NCBI GenBank assembly: GCA_036852015.1
Contig: JAANDG010000012.1
Location: forward strand, 62,001 to 126,000
Length of the DNA stretch: 64,000 nucleotides
Reading direction: 5' to 3'
From: Pelodera strongyloides
Taxonomy: Eukaryota > Nematoda > Chromadorea > Rhabditida > Rhabditidae
The position numbers and the translations under genes are program-made. The notes below the pieces were generated by a model, which saw only the letters and a list, made by a program, of their open reading frames with translations, was not told the DNA's origin and did not search any database. Positions 1 through 12,982 of this stretch are shown here, piece by piece; position 1 is the stretch's first letter; every line of letters starts with the position of its first letter.

Positions 1-44
1 ACAAGAATTATGCGTAAAGGTATAAGACGTAAGCATGATTTCAG

Positions 45-3000
45 CTTGGTGAGCGGTCCCCTTCGGAGGATTCCGATGACGCTTCACCAGCCTACCCGGC
101 CAACTATTTGATTACGGTATGTATACTTATTACGATGATTGGTCTTTTTCATCACTGTAGAACCGTGTTATTATTGTGTGATTACGGTATGGTACTGTCT
201 TGTCATTATGTGGTTGAGTATTGAGTTACGCTTTTCTTTAAAGCGAAATATACCAGCCGGTTTTTGAAACCTATCTAGTACACCAGCATTCTTTTGCAGC
301 GTATGCAAATGAGCATAAATTAGAATGAAAATCGAAAAAAATTCGAGCAAAATAGCGTAAATACTTAAAGGATCGCAGTCACTACAAATTCGTATTTTTT
401 ATTCGCTTTTCATTAATTGTTCAAGTATGTGAAGAAAACGACGATTCCAGCGCCAAAGTACGGCAAAACGAACTCAGGGAGAGAAATCCCTGTTTATGAC
501 TTTTACTTATATACCGTAGTTTATAATTGCCCGTATAGAGTTTCATAATAAATACCCTGCAGTGATAAACCACGCGCCAGGTGTAACACTGCAGGCTGTT
601 CACTCTCCAAGTACCCCTGGCAATTGCAATATGCACCGGCGTCGGTCATTTATCAAAACTCATTCTCATTGATTTCTCTCCCTGAGTTCCATTTTATGTG
701 GATTTTTATGGGCTGCATATTGTTTTATAAATCTGCTTGCATCTAATAAAAATAGAATAAAAAAGTTGATTTTGAAGTGACTGCCTTCCTTTAAGAATTC
801 AGTCGTTCCCGATCGGTGCTTTTCAAAAACCGGCCGGTTTTTCGCTTCAAGTATCTAGATTAATCATAACAATACTTCTTTGCCTTTCAGTGTCTCGAGA
901 CGTTGACCACTGTCGTTCATTTCTGTGTGGTGGATAGTGGGGGAAGCAGTCAATCGTCGACAATTCACGATGAACAGAAGACACACGCCACGTCGTCGAA
1001 CAGGTACGGTAGGGGTTGATAATTAGGATCGGACATATGGCAGTCTTGAGCCTGATACCTACACTTAGGCTTGAGCTTAGTGACATGTCCTTGATTTTAA
1101 GTGGTAGATATGTTTAAACTTGTATTACCCTCACTCATCGGTATGTTGCAGTAGCAATGAGGATGGGTTTGTTTTGGAGATATGGTTGCGTTAGGGCCTG
1201 CCGTTTTTTTCTACATGGCCGTATTGTGCCCACTCTGAAACCTAGTGCGCCCATATAAGCATGAGAATCATGTCTGTTTCTCAGGTCTTCGACAGCCACT
1301 CCGTCATCGTCAGGCCCGGGAATGATTGGTCAAGCAATTCAGGCGATCCCCGGCACCAGAGGAGCCACTGAACTCTTTGGAAACATTGTCAAGGTGTTCT
1401 CGTTTGGAGACAACTCGGCGGTTAGATTTCTAGTTCTATTCGTTGTTTCGAGATAGAGTTGCATTATGCGGTTGATAGTTTGTCAGTTTTGTTCTGGGTT
1501 TCGTTTACGCTTACCTGTGGAGGCTTTAAAGGGTCTCCCGAAGCGAACTTTTCCTTTTTGCTTATGTAATGACTCGCCGTAGTACTTTTATTGTGACTTA
1601 CATAGCATAGCTGGGCGGCTCTTATTGTCAGTCTTGTAAATGTCGCTGTAGTTAATTTAATAATTAGGTGAAGGAGTTCTATAAGTTGTATGTTATTGGC
1701 GGCGTTATGAAACGCGATGTTTCATGGTTAGTGTAAGAGAATCACATTGGTGCGCGGTGAATTTAAAAACTTTTAATTCAGGGACATTGGAATTTCAGGT
1801 TCACTTATTGATCAACGCGACAAATAACTTGTACTCTAGGCGTCTGGCGTGCCGATGGCGAAGACTGATCTCCGGAGCGAGTGCTGGCAACAGGCCAAGC
1901 GAGACGTGCTCTCCGGTCTCCCGCATGCCCTATCCACCATCTGTGACCTGTGGGGAGTGGTGAGAGCCAGGGAGAACCCGGTACTCCCACTGGGGAATAC
2001 TGGCCAGATGGGAAGACTGATAGTGGACCTGTTGAGCCCGATCGCTCAGTACCAGCAGACACAGTTCTTGCAGTCGTTGTCGTTGGTCTGGTTGACGAGA
2101 TCGCCGCCGCCGTCGCAGAGAAGGACGGATACGGATGTGGTTAGTGATGTTATGAGTTTGGAGATTATCATTGATTCTGTTGTGCTTTTATTTGGAAGGA
2201 ATGTATGTTCGGAAACAGATAAGAGGAAAAATTTCCATCAGAGAATGAACGATGAATCACATGCACTCTTACTTGCGCTTTTGGCTTAAAGCGAAATGCT
2301 GGCCGGTTCTTGAAACGCATTGTGGACATCTGAATTCTTACGTATTTAATTTACTCGAATTTACTCGATTTTTTCTTCTAATTTATGTTCATTTGCATAA
2401 GCTGCATAATAATACTGGTGTTCTCGATACGTTTCAAAAACCGGCCGGTATTTGGCTTTAGTCTAGCTCTCGTTCTTGCGATGTATAGCGATTGAGCACC
2501 TTTCGCCATAGAACCTTGGTTAACAATCCTTTTCTGCCTTTGCGGGGCCTTGAGTTTTTTGGCCTAGCCTAATTTGCCGTTCGCCTGCAACCTTGGCAGC
2601 CTTACCCTACATTCTTCCATATCTAATAGTCTATTTAGTCTTGCAATAACAGTGTGTAAACTTGCAGCCATCATTCGTCTATTCGCAAGCACAACATGAT
2701 GTGGCCGACCTGCTGCTCGCAATACGTGTGCTGCCGCTTGAATCCGTGGTCGCCATTGTCGCTGAGACCCTCAAAGAAGCGGCCGGAAAGGCTGGCAAAC
2801 CGCAGACACAGATTGATAAGGTAGGTGAATTAGCTTGGGAGTTTCGTGAGGGGATCAACCTTTATGTGTGGCTTTGTAACTCAGAGAGAGGTGACAGAGA
2901 GAAACGCGAGAGAAGAGAGAGAAAGAGAGGCAGAGAAAGAGATTGGTAGAGAGAGCGGAGGAGATAGATAAGAGAGAGAGAGAGAATCATAGTCTATGTT

Positions 3001-6000
3001 TAAAGCTAGCGAACCTATTCCCTCCATCGCCGCAATTACGGCCTAAAAGTAGGCGCAAAAGGGAGGAGGTAATATGCTTGTTTCTGTTTTACTGTCGCAT
3101 GATATACCCGGTAGATAGGACATATAATTTGATCTCCTCTCTGTTTCTTTGATTTTTGTACGTTCTGGGTTCAGCTTGGTATATGGGTTCTAGTTGGGCG
3201 GGATTTGCTTAAAGCGAAATACCGGCCGGTTTTTGAAACGCGTCGGGTACACCAGCATTCTTATATAGCTTATGCAAATGAGCATAAATTAGAATAAAAA
3301 ATCGAGCTAAATTCGAGTAAATTTGCATAAACACGTAAGAAAGTTGTCCACGATGCGTTTCAAAATCCGGCAGGTATTTCGCTTTAATGTAGCTGCCTGA
3401 TGTTCGTTACGCTTTCAACTATTTTTTTTGTAGTCGCGGATGACCCCTGCGTAGTAATATGTTAGTGCTTTCAGAATGTTAAACATAATAGTTAGTGCTT
3501 TACCAATTACCAAGCAAAGCCAGAGAATTTAGGCTTAGAGGGCCTTTGACAAAGTAGAGGCGCTTAGGCGCTTAGGCCAAAACTGTCCTTGGGTTAAGTG
3601 CACGGTCGTACTTATTTTCATTTTAAAACATAGTGGTTTAGTTTAGTTTAGTTCAGCTCATGTGAACAGAAATCCCAACTTCCAACCAAAATGGCAACAC
3701 GTTTGTTTTTACATGTGATCATTAGCCAATAAAACGTAGATACAAAATGTGTTGTTATTTTGATTGGACTGTATACACGCATGATCTACTAAACTGCTAC
3801 ATGAGTGTTATCATTTAAGGCCTCGTTCCCAACGGAGGCTCCTCTGCTCGAGCTGCTGCACGGATGCCTGCGGGAGGTGAATGCGGAGGCACCTTCCGAC
3901 CCTGCTTGGCCAGCCCTTCAGTCTCTGTTCTTGGAAAGCAACCTGACCAGCCTGCCCCCGAGGGCCATCTTCTTGCAGTTTATGTGAGTTTATGTAGTTT
4001 GTAGTCTGTAATACGTAGAATAGGGTAGAATATTGGAACAAATCAACCCTAGAGAATCTACTTTACTATGTACGGTAGGAGCTAGGAACTGCTCTTGTGG
4101 AACCTGTTTACATGTAGAACGCTGACGACGAAGTAGTATTTGGACTTGTGAATAGAATCCTAGAAGCGAATAGCTTACAGTCCTCGCGCACTCTGTATGC
4201 ATATGTCATCTCCAAGAAGTCCTAACTATGATTATTTGTTATTGCCATTGTTTAGTATTTGGTAGCCTCTTGACTAAGCACGTGTCGACTCTAGTTTATT
4301 GTTTCATATGTATTACGACTCTTTTATAAATTCAGGATGCTCTGTGACTTGGTCCGTATAGTGGGCCCTCTGAGTATCGTCGAGGACAAGGTCCTGTGGA
4401 AGGGAGTCCACGACTGTTGCCATCGATTGACTGAGGCTGTCAGTGCGATTGTTGGGTAGGGTTGGAACCTTTTTAAGATTAACTGAAGCTACATTGTAGG
4501 AAAATCATTAGTGGCGTGAATACATGTAGTCCAAGGTTATACTGAAACTCTAAAACGCTGAGAATCACACGGAAAGTAATCAAATGTAGTAGATGCTTTC
4601 CTGTGGATCACACTTCCTTTTTTTAGTTTTCACTTTAAATACGTCAGTCAACGCATCGCCTGTCGGATGTGTCACATAGTGATCATACTTTTCTGAAACA
4701 CATGGGGTGTTTCTGAGATATTTGATACAATTAATTAAATGTTGCTTTATTCAGCTGGCAACTGGAGACGACCACGTGGCTGAAGAGAACACTGGTGGTC
4801 AAGCAGGATCCGGCAGGTTTGTCACTTTTGGCGTAGGCTTAGGCTTAGTATCGTTAGTACCGACTTTGATAGCTGGTATATTCGGACGATATATGTATCA
4901 TTATTCGGTTGACAATATTTTACATTTATTGAAATTAATGGCACGACAGTGTGTTTGCACTGGACACTGTCACTAGTATTCTTCTACATACAGTCGGACT
5001 GTGTCCTTTCCGCGTAAGGTGCAATAGAATTAGGATGTGTAAGTATAACTAACCATGGGTGAGGTGGTTAAAATAAGCCGCGAGCCCATGCTCTGTGGGC
5101 GCTGGTTGCTGAATTTTTACTCCACTTTGTTGTTGTACAATAATATTGTTCAGCTGGTAAGGCTGGAAGTTCATCAGTGGATGCTTCACCTTGTGTGGAA
5201 TCGGTGTCAACACTGCCCAGTCTACCCAACTCGGAGATTACGTCGATGCGAGGGTCGACCCTTAGCTTGCTGCAACCGAGGTACGGTAGTGGGTTTGATT
5301 TACCAATGCTAAGGTACATTGTTCCTAATCAAATTATAATAGATCAGGTGTTAAGGGATTAGGGTGGTAATAGTTGTCTGTTGGTCTCTGGTAAGATATG
5401 AAATCAATGTCCATCGACTTTTCTTCCTTGAAATTTGGTTGTTGTTAGCATCACGGTAATGTTATCTATCATCTTCCACTGAAACTGGAATGCTTCATGT
5501 ATTCCAGTTCCAAAGCTAAGGGGCATTGATCCCAATCAGATGATAATAGATCAGGTGTTAAGGGACTAGGGTGGTAAGTACTAATAGTTGCATTAATTCA
5601 CGTTTGTTCAGACCGACATCGTTGGAGACTGGCACGGCTTCAGTGACCGGTTCCACGGCATCCGCACCTTCTACTGGATCAGCCCCTTCGTTGCCGGAGA
5701 GCAAGAAGAGCTCGTCGAATCTGAGGGGGAGCATGAAGGTATGCGGGGCGATCATTTTGATTCATGATTGTATCGGCGTCTGTTTAAGTGTACGGCAGAG
5801 CAGGTGTCCGCAAGCCGCGATATCTAGAACACCACCGGGCTACCGTAACCCGGTCAGCGTGATACATTGGTGTGTTCAGTTCAGACCTGCGAACGGCAAT
5901 GTTATATTTGTATTATGTTAATTGACTGTGTCACCGCCGTATTGTGATGTTCTTAGCGGTAAGTCTAGGCTCGTCTCTTTTCCTTTTCTGGTCTCAGGCA

Positions 6001-9000
6001 CTATTTTCACATTTTCTTTTTTTTAGTTCCAAGATCCGAACAACAACAAGCGGGACCCAACACACTCTACGCAGGCGCTCTTCTTGCTAGCTGAGGTGGG
6101 AGGATTGAGTTTTGCGTATGATTTAGCACGATTATTTGAGAGGAAAGTGTAAGATCGTAAGAGTATATGTAGTGTTTTAAGTAATTATGTGTATCTTTTT
6201 AATCTGGCCTCACCTCACCGCCAGTATGATACAATGCTGAAGTATGGCGTGAGATTTTGAGGCGGAATCTTAATTAGTTGATGATTTGGTTAGTAAGCGT
6301 TGTCGTGTTCTTCAGAACCTTCCCGACCTGGCCGATAGTATTTGCAAGAGTGACGACAAAGAGAGACTCCTGCCGACACTGCATGCCGTCTGGGCCAATG
6401 TGGTCCCCTATTTGAGGGCGAAGAAGTGAGCTTTTTGAAAATGCCATGTGAAAGGACAGACGCGATTTCTATTGTGAAGATATTAATAAGTTATTATGAA
6501 GTAAGACAAGTGTCTACTACCTAGTGTCTTTGATGTGCTACGCTAGTTTGGACTACATGGGCCATCTCACACCCCTCTAGTTTGGAGTTTAAGCCATTGC
6601 TAACAATCAAGGATTAAGGGCTATAAAATCGTGGAACTTACGGGAGCTGGTAGTTCCCCGAGAGCGGGAACTCGTAGTACGGGTCCCGTAGATTAAGTGT
6701 ATTTGTACGTATTGTTTATTTATTGTTCCTTAGTGCTCGAAATGCCCGATTCTTTCTCGCTTCCTCTCAGTTGCTGGCCAATATGTCATCATACAACTAC
6801 ATGCGACCAGTGTGGAAGAAAACAACACTCGAACTGCTACTTGATAATTGTGAGACCTTTTTATGTAGTTAAGGTTCTGTAGGCTGGAGTAAGGGCTTAT
6901 GATTTGTCAGATGGTTAGGCTTAGCCTGCGTGATTCGAGGCAACGCTCAAATGTAAAAATGGAAGTGGCTATGTTTCAAGAATTTTTCAAATCTAGTAGT
7001 TTTTGGGTCTCTTCGTTCGTATTGCTGTAGCGTCGCTCATTCTTTGTTCGCTGTCATGGTGTCAATTTGTAAATGTGTTGGACAACTGATCGGAAATTGA
7101 TCGCAATATGCGCACGAGTGCCTGCATTTCGGTGTGCCCGTGTGAATGAAAAGGGCAAACATATATATAGTACACGGGGATGCATTTGCCAGGTATGTAT
7201 TTCACAAATCACTTGCCTTGGGGTAGTTTTGTTCAGTTCGTGTCCCTTTCAGCGTTCTTCAAGATGGACGTGCACTCGGTGAAGCAGTGGCTCGTGGTGA
7301 CAGATCATCTGATAACTCATGACAAGGCATCGTTCAAGGAATTGCTTAGTCAGTCATTCTGTTTATATAGTACTCAAATATTTGTATCTATGGTTTTAAC
7401 CATTCTTTGGTTGACACGCGTTCCCCTTTCCCCTAGGCTCTTCTGGAAAATGTTTAATCTTTCCATTTTCAGAATCAATATCGTACACGTCGAATGCGTC
7501 GTTCAGTATCATGTCGTCAAAGGTGAGTAGTTTCCTTGGTTAAAATGACTCAAGCTTCTGGTTCTGACATTCTTGTTTGAACTGAATTGGAGGGGAGCCA
7601 TGATGATGTGTTAAGTTTATAGCCCTTGTTCACTAAAATGTAGTCGATGGGCTTTTTCTAGTATGTTTTTTTGAAAGTTAAGGATTGAATCCTATGGTGT
7701 GCATATACATTAAATAATCTGCTCCACTTTATAGGAGCAAGAGTATGAGGCTCGCTCGCAGGCTCTGAAGCGATTGGCCTTTATTGTGCTTGGTTCCGAA
7801 CTCGATCAGTACCAGGCTCAGCTGCCGGATATACAAGGTTGGTATATGACTGGAGTGGGACCAGTTTCCCTGATGACTTTCACTTTGACCTTTCCCCCAT
7901 TGACGTCGGGTGGCGGAACATGGAGTTCACTTTTCGAAGTATGCAATGGAAAAGATGGGGGAACTCCCGGTTTTTTTTAATTGTGCCTAATACAGTAGTC
8001 ATCTTAAAGTCTCAAATATGTCAGTGACTGTCAGTAAATAGTTGTCTTAGTCTTAATACATATCCGTCAACTTACAGAGCGTCTGGCCGAGAACCTGCGT
8101 GTCTGTCAGGCTCCGCCCATCCGAGCCGCCGTCCTTCTCTGCTACCGAGCCCTGTTGGTGAGACTGAGACCTCACTCCCTGGTCAGCATGTGGCCGGCCA
8201 TGGTCACTGAACTGGTGGGTATCATTGTCTTATGGTTGATCCTAGTGATACTAGTGTCTTATTAGTGTCATATTAGTGTCATACTAGTGTCATACCATTG
8301 TCATACTAATGTCATACTAGTAATGTCTTTTAATGAGCTCTTCTGCTGGCGCACTCTCTGGCTCCCTGGAGAGACCAGGGAGGGCTCCCTACGTGTTGGG
8401 GGAATACGGCCTCTGTATGGATAGTCTCTTCTTTTATGTTCTTACGGTTCCTGATTATTTAGGTGCATGTCCTGCTGCAAGTCGAACAACAACTAGCCGA
8501 TGACCCGACTGCTGATGGGAAGGAAGAGGTGAGAGTGCATGCTGATTACATATTCATTTTGTAGTATTAAATACTTGATCGTGTGCATATTAGGAAATGT
8601 AGGCGGATGTGTACGTTCAAGAGGTACAGAGCTTCTCATGCGATGCCTTTTGCAAGCGCACCTAGCTTATTTGTATCTATGAGGTTTCCTTGGTTAGGAG
8701 TCCCTGAAATACGCTTCCTCCAGCTCAGGGAGGGAGATTTAGATTTTCTATTTTTTTATATGAACATCTACACCAATACAGAGCAATTAACCAAGATTTT
8801 TGAAGAGTCCAGTTGTTGACACCCTGAATTTACGGTATAAAACTCTAAATTCCCCGAGCAACCTCACACATTTTTTTGTGCTTAGTGAGTGTATGGACTC
8901 ATACTTATGAAGAGTTTTTTTCTAGATTGATTTATTGTTCTAGGTTCTAGCTGTGTCTTCCCTTATTGGACAGTTTGTACTTTATACTGAATAGATTTCC

Positions 9001-10096
9001 TTTGTCAGGTTGCCGGTGCGAAGGACGACCAATGGATGCAATTGTTCCTCGCTGCCGCTAAACTATTGGAAGCGTTGTGCACGCTACCTGCAGGATACTT
9101 GGCACAATTCCAAATGTGGGTGCTAATTATTCAGTTTCCTTCGTTGTATTGCTTAGGCGTAGGTTAGGATCATACCTTCAGTCTCCGACGTAATCTTAAA
9201 CTGAGGCTGAGGCTTACTTTCCCACTGCCCTCGTACTTTTTGGTTCTTTTTTTTTGAAAAAGGAGAATTCCTACCATAGCCTACGCCCACTGACGAGCTC
9301 ACCGGCGAACCACCACCGGAATTAGAATATTGCATAAATTTAGAGGGCTCATGGCTGAACCACCTCCGGAATTAGCATAGAAGGTATGGGAAGCCCGGAG
9401 GTGGTACGAGGAATTTATTAGAAACGTATCACAAACAGAGAAAATTTCGCGAACCACCTCCGGACTCACCGGCGAGGTTTATTCCCTGATTCCTACTGAT
9501 ATTAATTGATTCATAATTTGGATTCAGAAGCATACCTCCAATCATTGTCCGTAATTTAGGTGCAATTGGGCATTCGTGAACTCGGTGGCGGCTGGTACCA
9601 GTGGCGCTACGTTCTTACCATTCGCGGACAGGATCAACAAGCGATTGGTGACGAAGGTATGGTAGTTTTGTTGATTTTAGTCTTCTAGAAGCCAGAAGTT
9701 CCCCCAGGTGTCAACTTAAAGTGAGTAAGAAGTAAGAAGGAACATGGAAAATAATGTAAAAACATTTAATCAGGCATTTTTCCTATACCTGTTAGGATAG
9801 CAACCTATGAACTCATTTAGTTTGGCAAGCTGAGCGCTGGCGAGATCAGCTCTCTGCCAGCCTCGTTGGCCGGAGTGAAGCTGCTCACCCGATTCGAGGA
9901 GCTGCGACCGTTCTTCTACGCGCTCACCATGCACGGACAGACGGTCACACAGACGAAGGTGAGGGGGGATTGGTTAAGTCGATGAGGTTTGAACGATCAT
10001 CATTGTTATTGTTAGCAAACCATTGACGTGAAGCAATTTATCATCTGGAATTCGTCGCCTAACGCTCAGGACCTCTCCGGTCAAGTCAAGCTTTGA
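45..10096 (+). CDS. DOP1: DOP1/Dopey family protein, C-terminal 838 codons (5' part outside window)
   Basis: Dopey proteins are large leucine-rich cytosolic scaffolds on Golgi and endosome membranes (PAD-1 in C. elegans), working with MON2 and flippases in vesicle traffic. Exons: 45-116, 891-1003, 1285-1393, 1840-2139, 2668-2820, 3820-3983, 4336-4455, 4755-4816, 5154-5280, 5612-5738, 6027-6095, 6316-6425, 6734-6849, 7253-7348, 7473-7522, 7735-7837, 8078-8214, 8463-8528, 9009-9115, 9560-9656, 9821-9958, 10016-10096. All reading phases match at the joins. Family-like blocks include WLKRTLVVKQDP (4755-4816), ELDQYQAQLPDIQERLAENL (7735-8214), SMWPAMVTELVHVLLQVEQQ (8078-8528) and FQMCNWAFVNS (9009-9656), the Dopey C-terminal region. 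The stop is TGA at 10094, and AATAAA at 10119 is a likely poly(A) signal. Ser/Pro/Asp-rich exons at 45-116 and 5612-5738 look like disordered linkers. The start lies upstream of the window. The family call is from remembered homologues. Confidence 0.93.
369..790. mobile_element. TTAA-flanked element nested in family A copy
   Basis: TTAA at 365-368 and TTAA at 791-794 flank a 422 bp insert. Its ends are imperfect inverted repeats: AGGATCGCAGTCACT at 369-383 and AGTGACTGCCTTCCT at 776-790, which on the opposite strand reads AGGAAGGCAGTCACT. TTAA duplication is typical of piggyBac-type transposition, and no coding capacity is seen, so this is a non-autonomous element. Removing it rejoins the two halves of the host family A element. 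Confidence 0.75.
470..689. repeat. Inner inverted repeat, 220 bp
   Basis: GAACTCAGGGAGAGAAATC at 470-488 is repeated in perfect inverted form at 671-689. It is either a third nested MITE or a subterminal repeat of the TTAA-flanked element around it. Confidence 0.7.
2286..2460. mobile_element. Family A MITE (copy 2)
   Basis: Terminal inverted repeats begin TTAAAGCGAAAT and carry CCGGCCGG. The interior holds ATTTGCATAAG, the inverse of ATGCAAAT. About 175 bp, no coding capacity, in a DOP1 intron. Confidence 0.8.
2881..2987 (+). repeat. Purine (GA)n low-complexity tract
   Basis: About 105 bp of nearly pure AG/GA repeats with scattered C and T, in the DOP1 intron just after the exon ending at 2820. 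Confidence 0.9.
3209..3386. mobile_element. Family A MITE (copy 3)
   Basis: Inverted ends TTAAAGCGAAATACCGGCC and GGTATTTCGCTTTAA. The interior contains TTATGCAAATGAGCATAAAT. About 178 bp in a DOP1 intron. Confidence 0.85.
8242..8330 (+). repeat. Short tandem repeat, about 11-bp unit
   Basis: Seven to eight imperfect copies of a unit like TCATACTAGTG, in the DOP1 intron between the exons at 8078-8214 and 8463-8528. Confidence 0.8.
8336..8417. mobile_element. Family C MITE, half copy
   Basis: The inverse of this stretch matches the left half of the element at 25440-25585 (end GAGGCCGTATTC, then AGGGAGCCCTCCCT). The other terminus was not found. Confidence 0.6.
9276..9484. mobile_element. Family D MITE (copy 1)
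   Basis: About 209 bp rich in inverted CCACCTCCGGA / TCCGGAGGTGG motifs. It is nearly identical, in opposite orientation, to 29011-29222 in the CHMP1 gene, with about four differences by eye. It sits in a DOP1 intron, so it is a recent insertion there or at the other site. Confidence 0.85.
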
Positions 10097-10200
10097 ACAA
10101 TGTAGTGAACTTCGTTTGAATAAAGGAGCACGCTCTAGTGGCGTAAAAGATTTATTTATTTATTATTGGATATAATGAACTGTTGGAAAGGTTGGAGAGT

Positions 10201-10339
10201 AGGAAGAGCAGACTCCCACTGTCTGTGTTTGTTGAAATTGATGTTTTTCTTATTGTAGCTGCATGTTGTATGTAGTCTCTGGTGGAAGTACACGTTACGA
10301 TGTATTGGAACACAGACAGTGGGAATCTGGTTTTCCTAT
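10201..10339. repeat. Inverted repeat downstream of DOP1
   Basis: ACTCCCACTGTCTGTGTT in the left arm pairs with AACACAGACAGTGGGAAT in the right arm, separated by about 80 bp. This is a hairpin-capable MITE remnant or 3'-region element. Confidence 0.65.
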
Positions 10340-11422
10340 TGGGGACTCGTGGATGTAATTATTGTCCAATACACACCTCATTGTGTATTGTGTCTTCAGG
10401 GTTGCCAGAGTGTTTTCTGGAAGGACGTGGAGGCTTTGAGTGGACGTCTGTCCCATTCGACTGCAGTCTCGCGACTCGAAAGTTCATTGTACGTCGACTT
10501 TGCCGAACACTGGCAGCTGTAAACTATGGGAGACTGGGAGGAGTTGTGGAGTGGGTGGGAACTACTTCCCGTATTGGTGAGAAGGGCCCGGGAGTTTCTG
10601 TGAATCAAGAGAATTGAGGTCAGTTGATAGTATTAGTGTATGGCGCAGATCAGGTGACGCTTAGGGGCTTAGGCATAATTCAGGCTGTTTAAATGTTTAA
10701 ATGTTTATTAGACTCTAATGACTTTAAAAACACCAAATGTGCTAAAACTAATAAACCTCAAGGTACTAAGAAATTGCTTTAGTCACTCTTTGTCTTTGAG
10801 AACTTGTTGCCGAGCCATTAAAGTCTAATTGTAAGCCTAAGCTAACTAAAGCTAATGTCTTTTGCCTGTGTATGTCGAAATGTCAATTCTTTTTTTAGTT
10901 TCCTGTGGTATTCGTGATACTTGTATAAGTATACTTACTTAGTACTTACTTAGTACCGTATTTAGTGTGAGCGTATGTTTATCGATTTTCAGTCTCGTCT
11001 TTGTTATATGCGATTTCAAAATGATTATTAGCGGAACTAGGTGACTGGCTGGTCTTTCCAGTCCACTTTTAGTTTGGAGTCTATTTTTTAGGAATATTGA
11101 TTCCTATTGGTTTTTAGTGGAATGTTTGGTGAGGTATCATATGTATACCTTTTTTGGTGTGTTGGGAAAGCTTTTTTGGCTTTTATGTATGTTTATTTTG
11201 CTGTGCTTGTCATTTGGGAACTGCTACGTACGTGGAATTACACCGTGATATGAATTATTATTATTATTTTCTTTCTTTCATTCTTTCGTATGTTCTTAGT
11301 TGGTGATGATTGTGATTTTGCTTCCGATGCTCTTGAGACGATATTCCTTAATTTATTATATTTTCCCTTTTGTGTTGATATGGTAGTTCTAGTCTGCTTT
11401 CGTGTTACTTTCTTGTGCTGGC

Positions 11423-11512
11423 TTAAAGCGGTACGGCGTGTGGTTTGAAAATATCTTCTGTGCGCACCATACATTCAAGACCACGTGCCAAACAGCTTTA
11501 AAGTTGTGGGCG
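11423..11512. mobile_element. Family B MITE, short copy
   Basis: Ends TTAAAGCGGTACGGCGTGTGG and, inverted, CCACGTGCCAAACAGCTTTAA. Only about 90 bp long, a deleted form of the elements at 33792-33971 and 53211-53351. Confidence 0.75.
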
Positions 11513-12982
11513 GTCGCAGGACTAGACCTCGATGACTGAAATCCTTGTAACTTGTAGTATACAATTGTGAGACTGGTTGATTGTATAAGACTAAATGTGA
11601 TTTTGTAAGGTATACGAATATACAGTAGAGAATGTATGGTATGTATAAATGGCTGTTTAGGGTTAACTTAGTACTTGTTTATGTATATTTCTAGTAAAAT
11701 GTGGTGTATCTGTAGAAAATCTGTGTGTTCCTCCCTTTAAATATCGTGATTGACCTTTTTGATAAGAGCTTCACCCCTTTATACATATTATAATAGTATA
11801 CTCTTGCTTTGTAATACTATCGCTTCTTATATACTTATATACGTCATGTCATTGCTTAAGCTCGATTTTAGGGTAAAGCTTTGTGCCCCGATACTATCAT
11901 AAACATTTAGCCGTAGGGTAATGTTCGCTAATTTTTGTTCCCCAACACCGTGGGTGGTCTGTATATGCTAATTTGTTCTCGTTCTCCTGGAACGTATACT
12001 ATTTCTCTGAACTCTAGCAAGGTTAATGGTCAACGGTACCCTATGGTTGAGAGATACTTTTTTCCAGCATATTTTTTTCTTTCTTTGTCTTACTACTGTA
12101 TTATTTTTTTACAGCCAAATGCATGTGATTTCTTTACAAATTTACGGAATTTATTGCTTTTTTATTTAGTTTTCTGTGTATTTGAGAGGAATTGTTTGAT
12201 ATTATGCAGCGTGGACATTTTGCTTTTCTTAGTTACTAAGAATTCTTTAAAATATGTATTTTTACATGTGCATAAGTGTGTAACTTATTCCTTCCTTACA
12301 TCGAGTGCATATACAGTCTTATTTACTCCTGGTGACGTAATAAAGGTTGCTCTTATTTTTGGAATTTTGTTATTTTCGTTTGAAGATCGTTTACTCGATT
12401 GATGAATTATGTTGGAGTTTTGTTGTTTGTGATTTTTTTTATCTTGATATGTCCTGGGGAACTTTGTATATTGGGGAAGACGTGATGCGAGTTTGGTCTG
12501 TGCAGCGGAGTGAAGCGCAGTAGCCGCGCAAGTTAGGGTGCCAGTGCGGGGCGGCGCGCGCGTATGAACATTTTGCCGAACGATTGAAGTTATTTGCGCA
12601 AACCTTGTAGTTGTTACTAGAAAATTTGATGTTTGCTCCATTGGTTTTGCAGGGGGTTCCTCGAGTTGTTTACCACAAAAATGTGTACTTTTGTTGCAAT
12701 TGATGGGAAGTCGGGGTGCTGTTAGTTGTTAGTATTGCCTGTCTCCGCCTATAGTCACATGTAGTCGGAGGGTTCGACAATAACACGTTGACAGACCTCT
12801 AGAGGAAGAAAGCATTTCCTTCCTTGATTCCTATTGTATTATCTATACGTATTCATACGTACACTGTATTCACTAAAGCAGTACTATTGAAGTTGGAGAG
12901 CTTCTTAATTTGAAGTAATTGTGTGGTTGTACTTCTCTACTGAAGAGATATTCTGTGGAGACCTTTGCAACTAATTTGAAAG

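Larger units (their letters stand above)
239..848. mobile_element. Family A MITE, interrupted by a nested insertion
   Basis: The left end at 239 reads TTAAAGCGAAATA and continues into a CCGG-type terminal repeat; the right end at about 820-848 is its inverted copy with ACCGGCCGG and TTTCGCTT. It matches the intact 160-180 bp family A elements elsewhere in the window but is about 610 bp long because another element has inserted at 369-790. It lies in the DOP1 intron between the exons at 45-116 and 891-1003. Confidence 0.8.
10097..12982. other. DOP1-PDCD5 intergenic region
   Basis: About 2.9 kb, AT-rich, with no supported gene. It holds the DOP1 3' end with AATAAA at 10119, an inverted repeat with arms 10201-10229 and 10309-10339, a family B MITE at 11423-11512, and a short GC-rich CpG patch at about 12520-12566 that could belong to the PDCD5 promoter. 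Two reading frames over 100 codons (11935-12402 plus, 12285-12641 minus) are hydrophobic or low complexity, without splice support or recognisable similarity. Confidence 0.6.

Noticed and set aside
11935..12402. 155-codon plus-strand frame
   Set aside because: Phe/Leu/Cys-rich from T-rich DNA, no family similarity, no splice or start context.
12285..12641. 118-codon minus-strand frame
   Set aside because: Overlaps a CpG-rich patch upstream of PDCD5; composition is Thr/Arg/Ala biased and nothing is recognisable.
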